From NCBI GenBank assembly GCA_937925565.1, contig CALALM010000029.1, positions 1 to 20,591 on the forward strand: 20,591 nt of DNA. Reading direction: 5' to 3'. The translations under genes and the position numbers were made by a program. The DNA is from an uncultured Centipeda sp. GTDB lineage: Bacteria; Bacillota; Negativicutes; Selenomonadales; Selenomonadaceae. The notes below the pieces were generated by a model. The model saw only the letters and a program-made list of their open reading frames with translations. It ran no database searches and was not told where the DNA came from. Numbering within the stretch: position 1 is the first letter of the stretch; each line of letters opens with the position of its first letter. Below, in pieces: positions 19,911-20,591 of the stretch.

Positions 19911-20591
19911 TTGCGGAAATTGACGGACTACAAACCGACAAAGTTCATGGCAGAGGACGCACACTACGACCAAGCCGCTGCGGACTACGCCGTGGGCTTC
20001 ATCGAGTGTCTGTGTCACACGAAGGGGACGTGGGCAGGAAAGCCTTTCGAGCTCATTGATTGGCAGGAGCGCATTATCCGAGACATCTTCGGCATCCTAA
20101 AGCCGAATGGGTATCGGCAGTTCAATACGGCATATATCGAGATTCCGAAGAAACAGGGAAAAAGTGAACTCGCTGCCGCCATAGCACTGCTTCTCTGCTG
20201 TGGCGATGGGGAGGCCGGAGCAGAGGTATATGGTTGTGCTGCTGATCGGCAACAGGCAAGCATCGTGTTCAAGGTTGCTGCTGACATGGTGCGTATGTGT
20301 CCAGCACTCAACAAGCGGGTGAAAATCCTTGCTTCGCAGAAGCATATGAAATACCTGCCAACAAACAGCACCTATCAGGTACTCTCGGCAGAAGCTTATA
20401 CGAAGCACGGCTTCAATATCCACGGCGTTGTGTTTGACGAGCTGCACACGCAGCCGAACCGCAAGCTTTTCGACGTTATGACGAAGGGCTCCGGCGATGC
20501 GCGTATGCAGCCTCTGTACTTCCTCATTACAACGGCGGGGACGGATACGCAGTCGATCTGCTACGAGACGCACCAGAAAGCGAAGGATATT
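19911..20591 (+). CDS. terL: Phage terminase large subunit (N-terminal ATPase part)
   Basis: The first 227 codons of a Terminase_1-type large subunit; the frame runs off the window. It starts at TTG 19911 with GGGAGGTGA seven bases upstream. N-terminal adaptor region: GTWAGKPFELIDWQERIIRD (39-58). The ATPase shows Walker A IPKKQGKSEL (Gly83-Lys84-Ser85), an adenine/arginine segment GCAADRQQASIVF, Walker B GVVFDELHT (Asp176, Glu177) and the coupling motif FLITTAGTD (204-212). It drives DNA translocation into the capsid; the nuclease domain should follow outside the window. A large subunit beside HNH and P27-type terS indicates a cos-packaging HK97-like siphovirus. Confidence 0.93.
   Translation, partial: MRKLTDYKPTKFMAEDAHYDQAAADYAVGFIECLCHTKGTWAGKPFELIDWQERIIRDIFGILKPNGYRQFNTAYIEIPKKQGKSELAAAIALLLCCGDGEAGAEVYGCAADRQQASIVFKVAADMVRMCPALNKRVKILASQKHMKYLPTNSTYQVLSAEAYTKHGFNIHGVVFDELHTQPNRKLFDVMTKGSGDARMQPLYFLITTAGTDTQSICYETHQKAKDI

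Overview
The window looks like the junction between a bacterial chromosome and the left two thirds of the early and packaging region of an integrated, cos-type siphovirus prophage. Three ordinary housekeeping genes occupy the first 3.6 kb: the end of a PiT phosphate transporter, a TGS-type uridine/nucleoside kinase, and a stand-alone carboxyltransferase subunit of an oxaloacetate-decarboxylase-like enzyme. That set, the moderately high GC, the strong AGGAGG-type ribosome binding sites and the gene style suggest a Negativicutes host such as Selenomonas or a relative. This host assignment is from memory of the families, not from a search.

The prophage begins near 3.70-3.76 kb, by a cluster of TTGTCTAC repeats and the tyrosine integrase (minus strand). 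Next comes an AT-rich lysis/lysogeny switch (about 5.0-6.4 kb): a CI-like repressor (minus) and a Cro-like protein (plus) with divergent promoters and GTTTA-N6-TAAAC operators. One operator sits in the middle of a perfect 21-bp-arm palindrome at the end of cro. A small minus-strand gene with its own promoter and terminator follows.

From 6.4 to 9.8 kb there is a tightly packed plus-strand early operon of small genes, many overlapping by ATGA or GTGA: an HTH protein, a membrane-anchored LysM protein resembling YneA-type division inhibitors, zinc-ribbon proteins and several unknowns. From 9.8 to 16.3 kb lies the recombination/replication module: Gp157-like protein, ERF annealase, SSB, a DEAD/DEAH helicase, a VRR-NUC nuclease and a 981-residue primase-helicase fusion. 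Immediately downstream is about 320 bp carrying twelve GGGAAC iterations in both orientations around AT-rich DNA and a large dyad, the best candidate for the phage origin.

From 16.7 to 18.8 kb are small accessory genes. They include a gene interrupted by two in-frame TGA codons exactly where tryptophan would fit, a YopX-family protein, a methyltransferase remnant and a DUF1492/ArpU-like late regulator. The window ends with the packaging start: HNH endonuclease, a probable cos region, the P27-type small terminase and the ATPase half of the large terminase, which runs off the end. The right attachment site, structural and lysis genes are outside the window.
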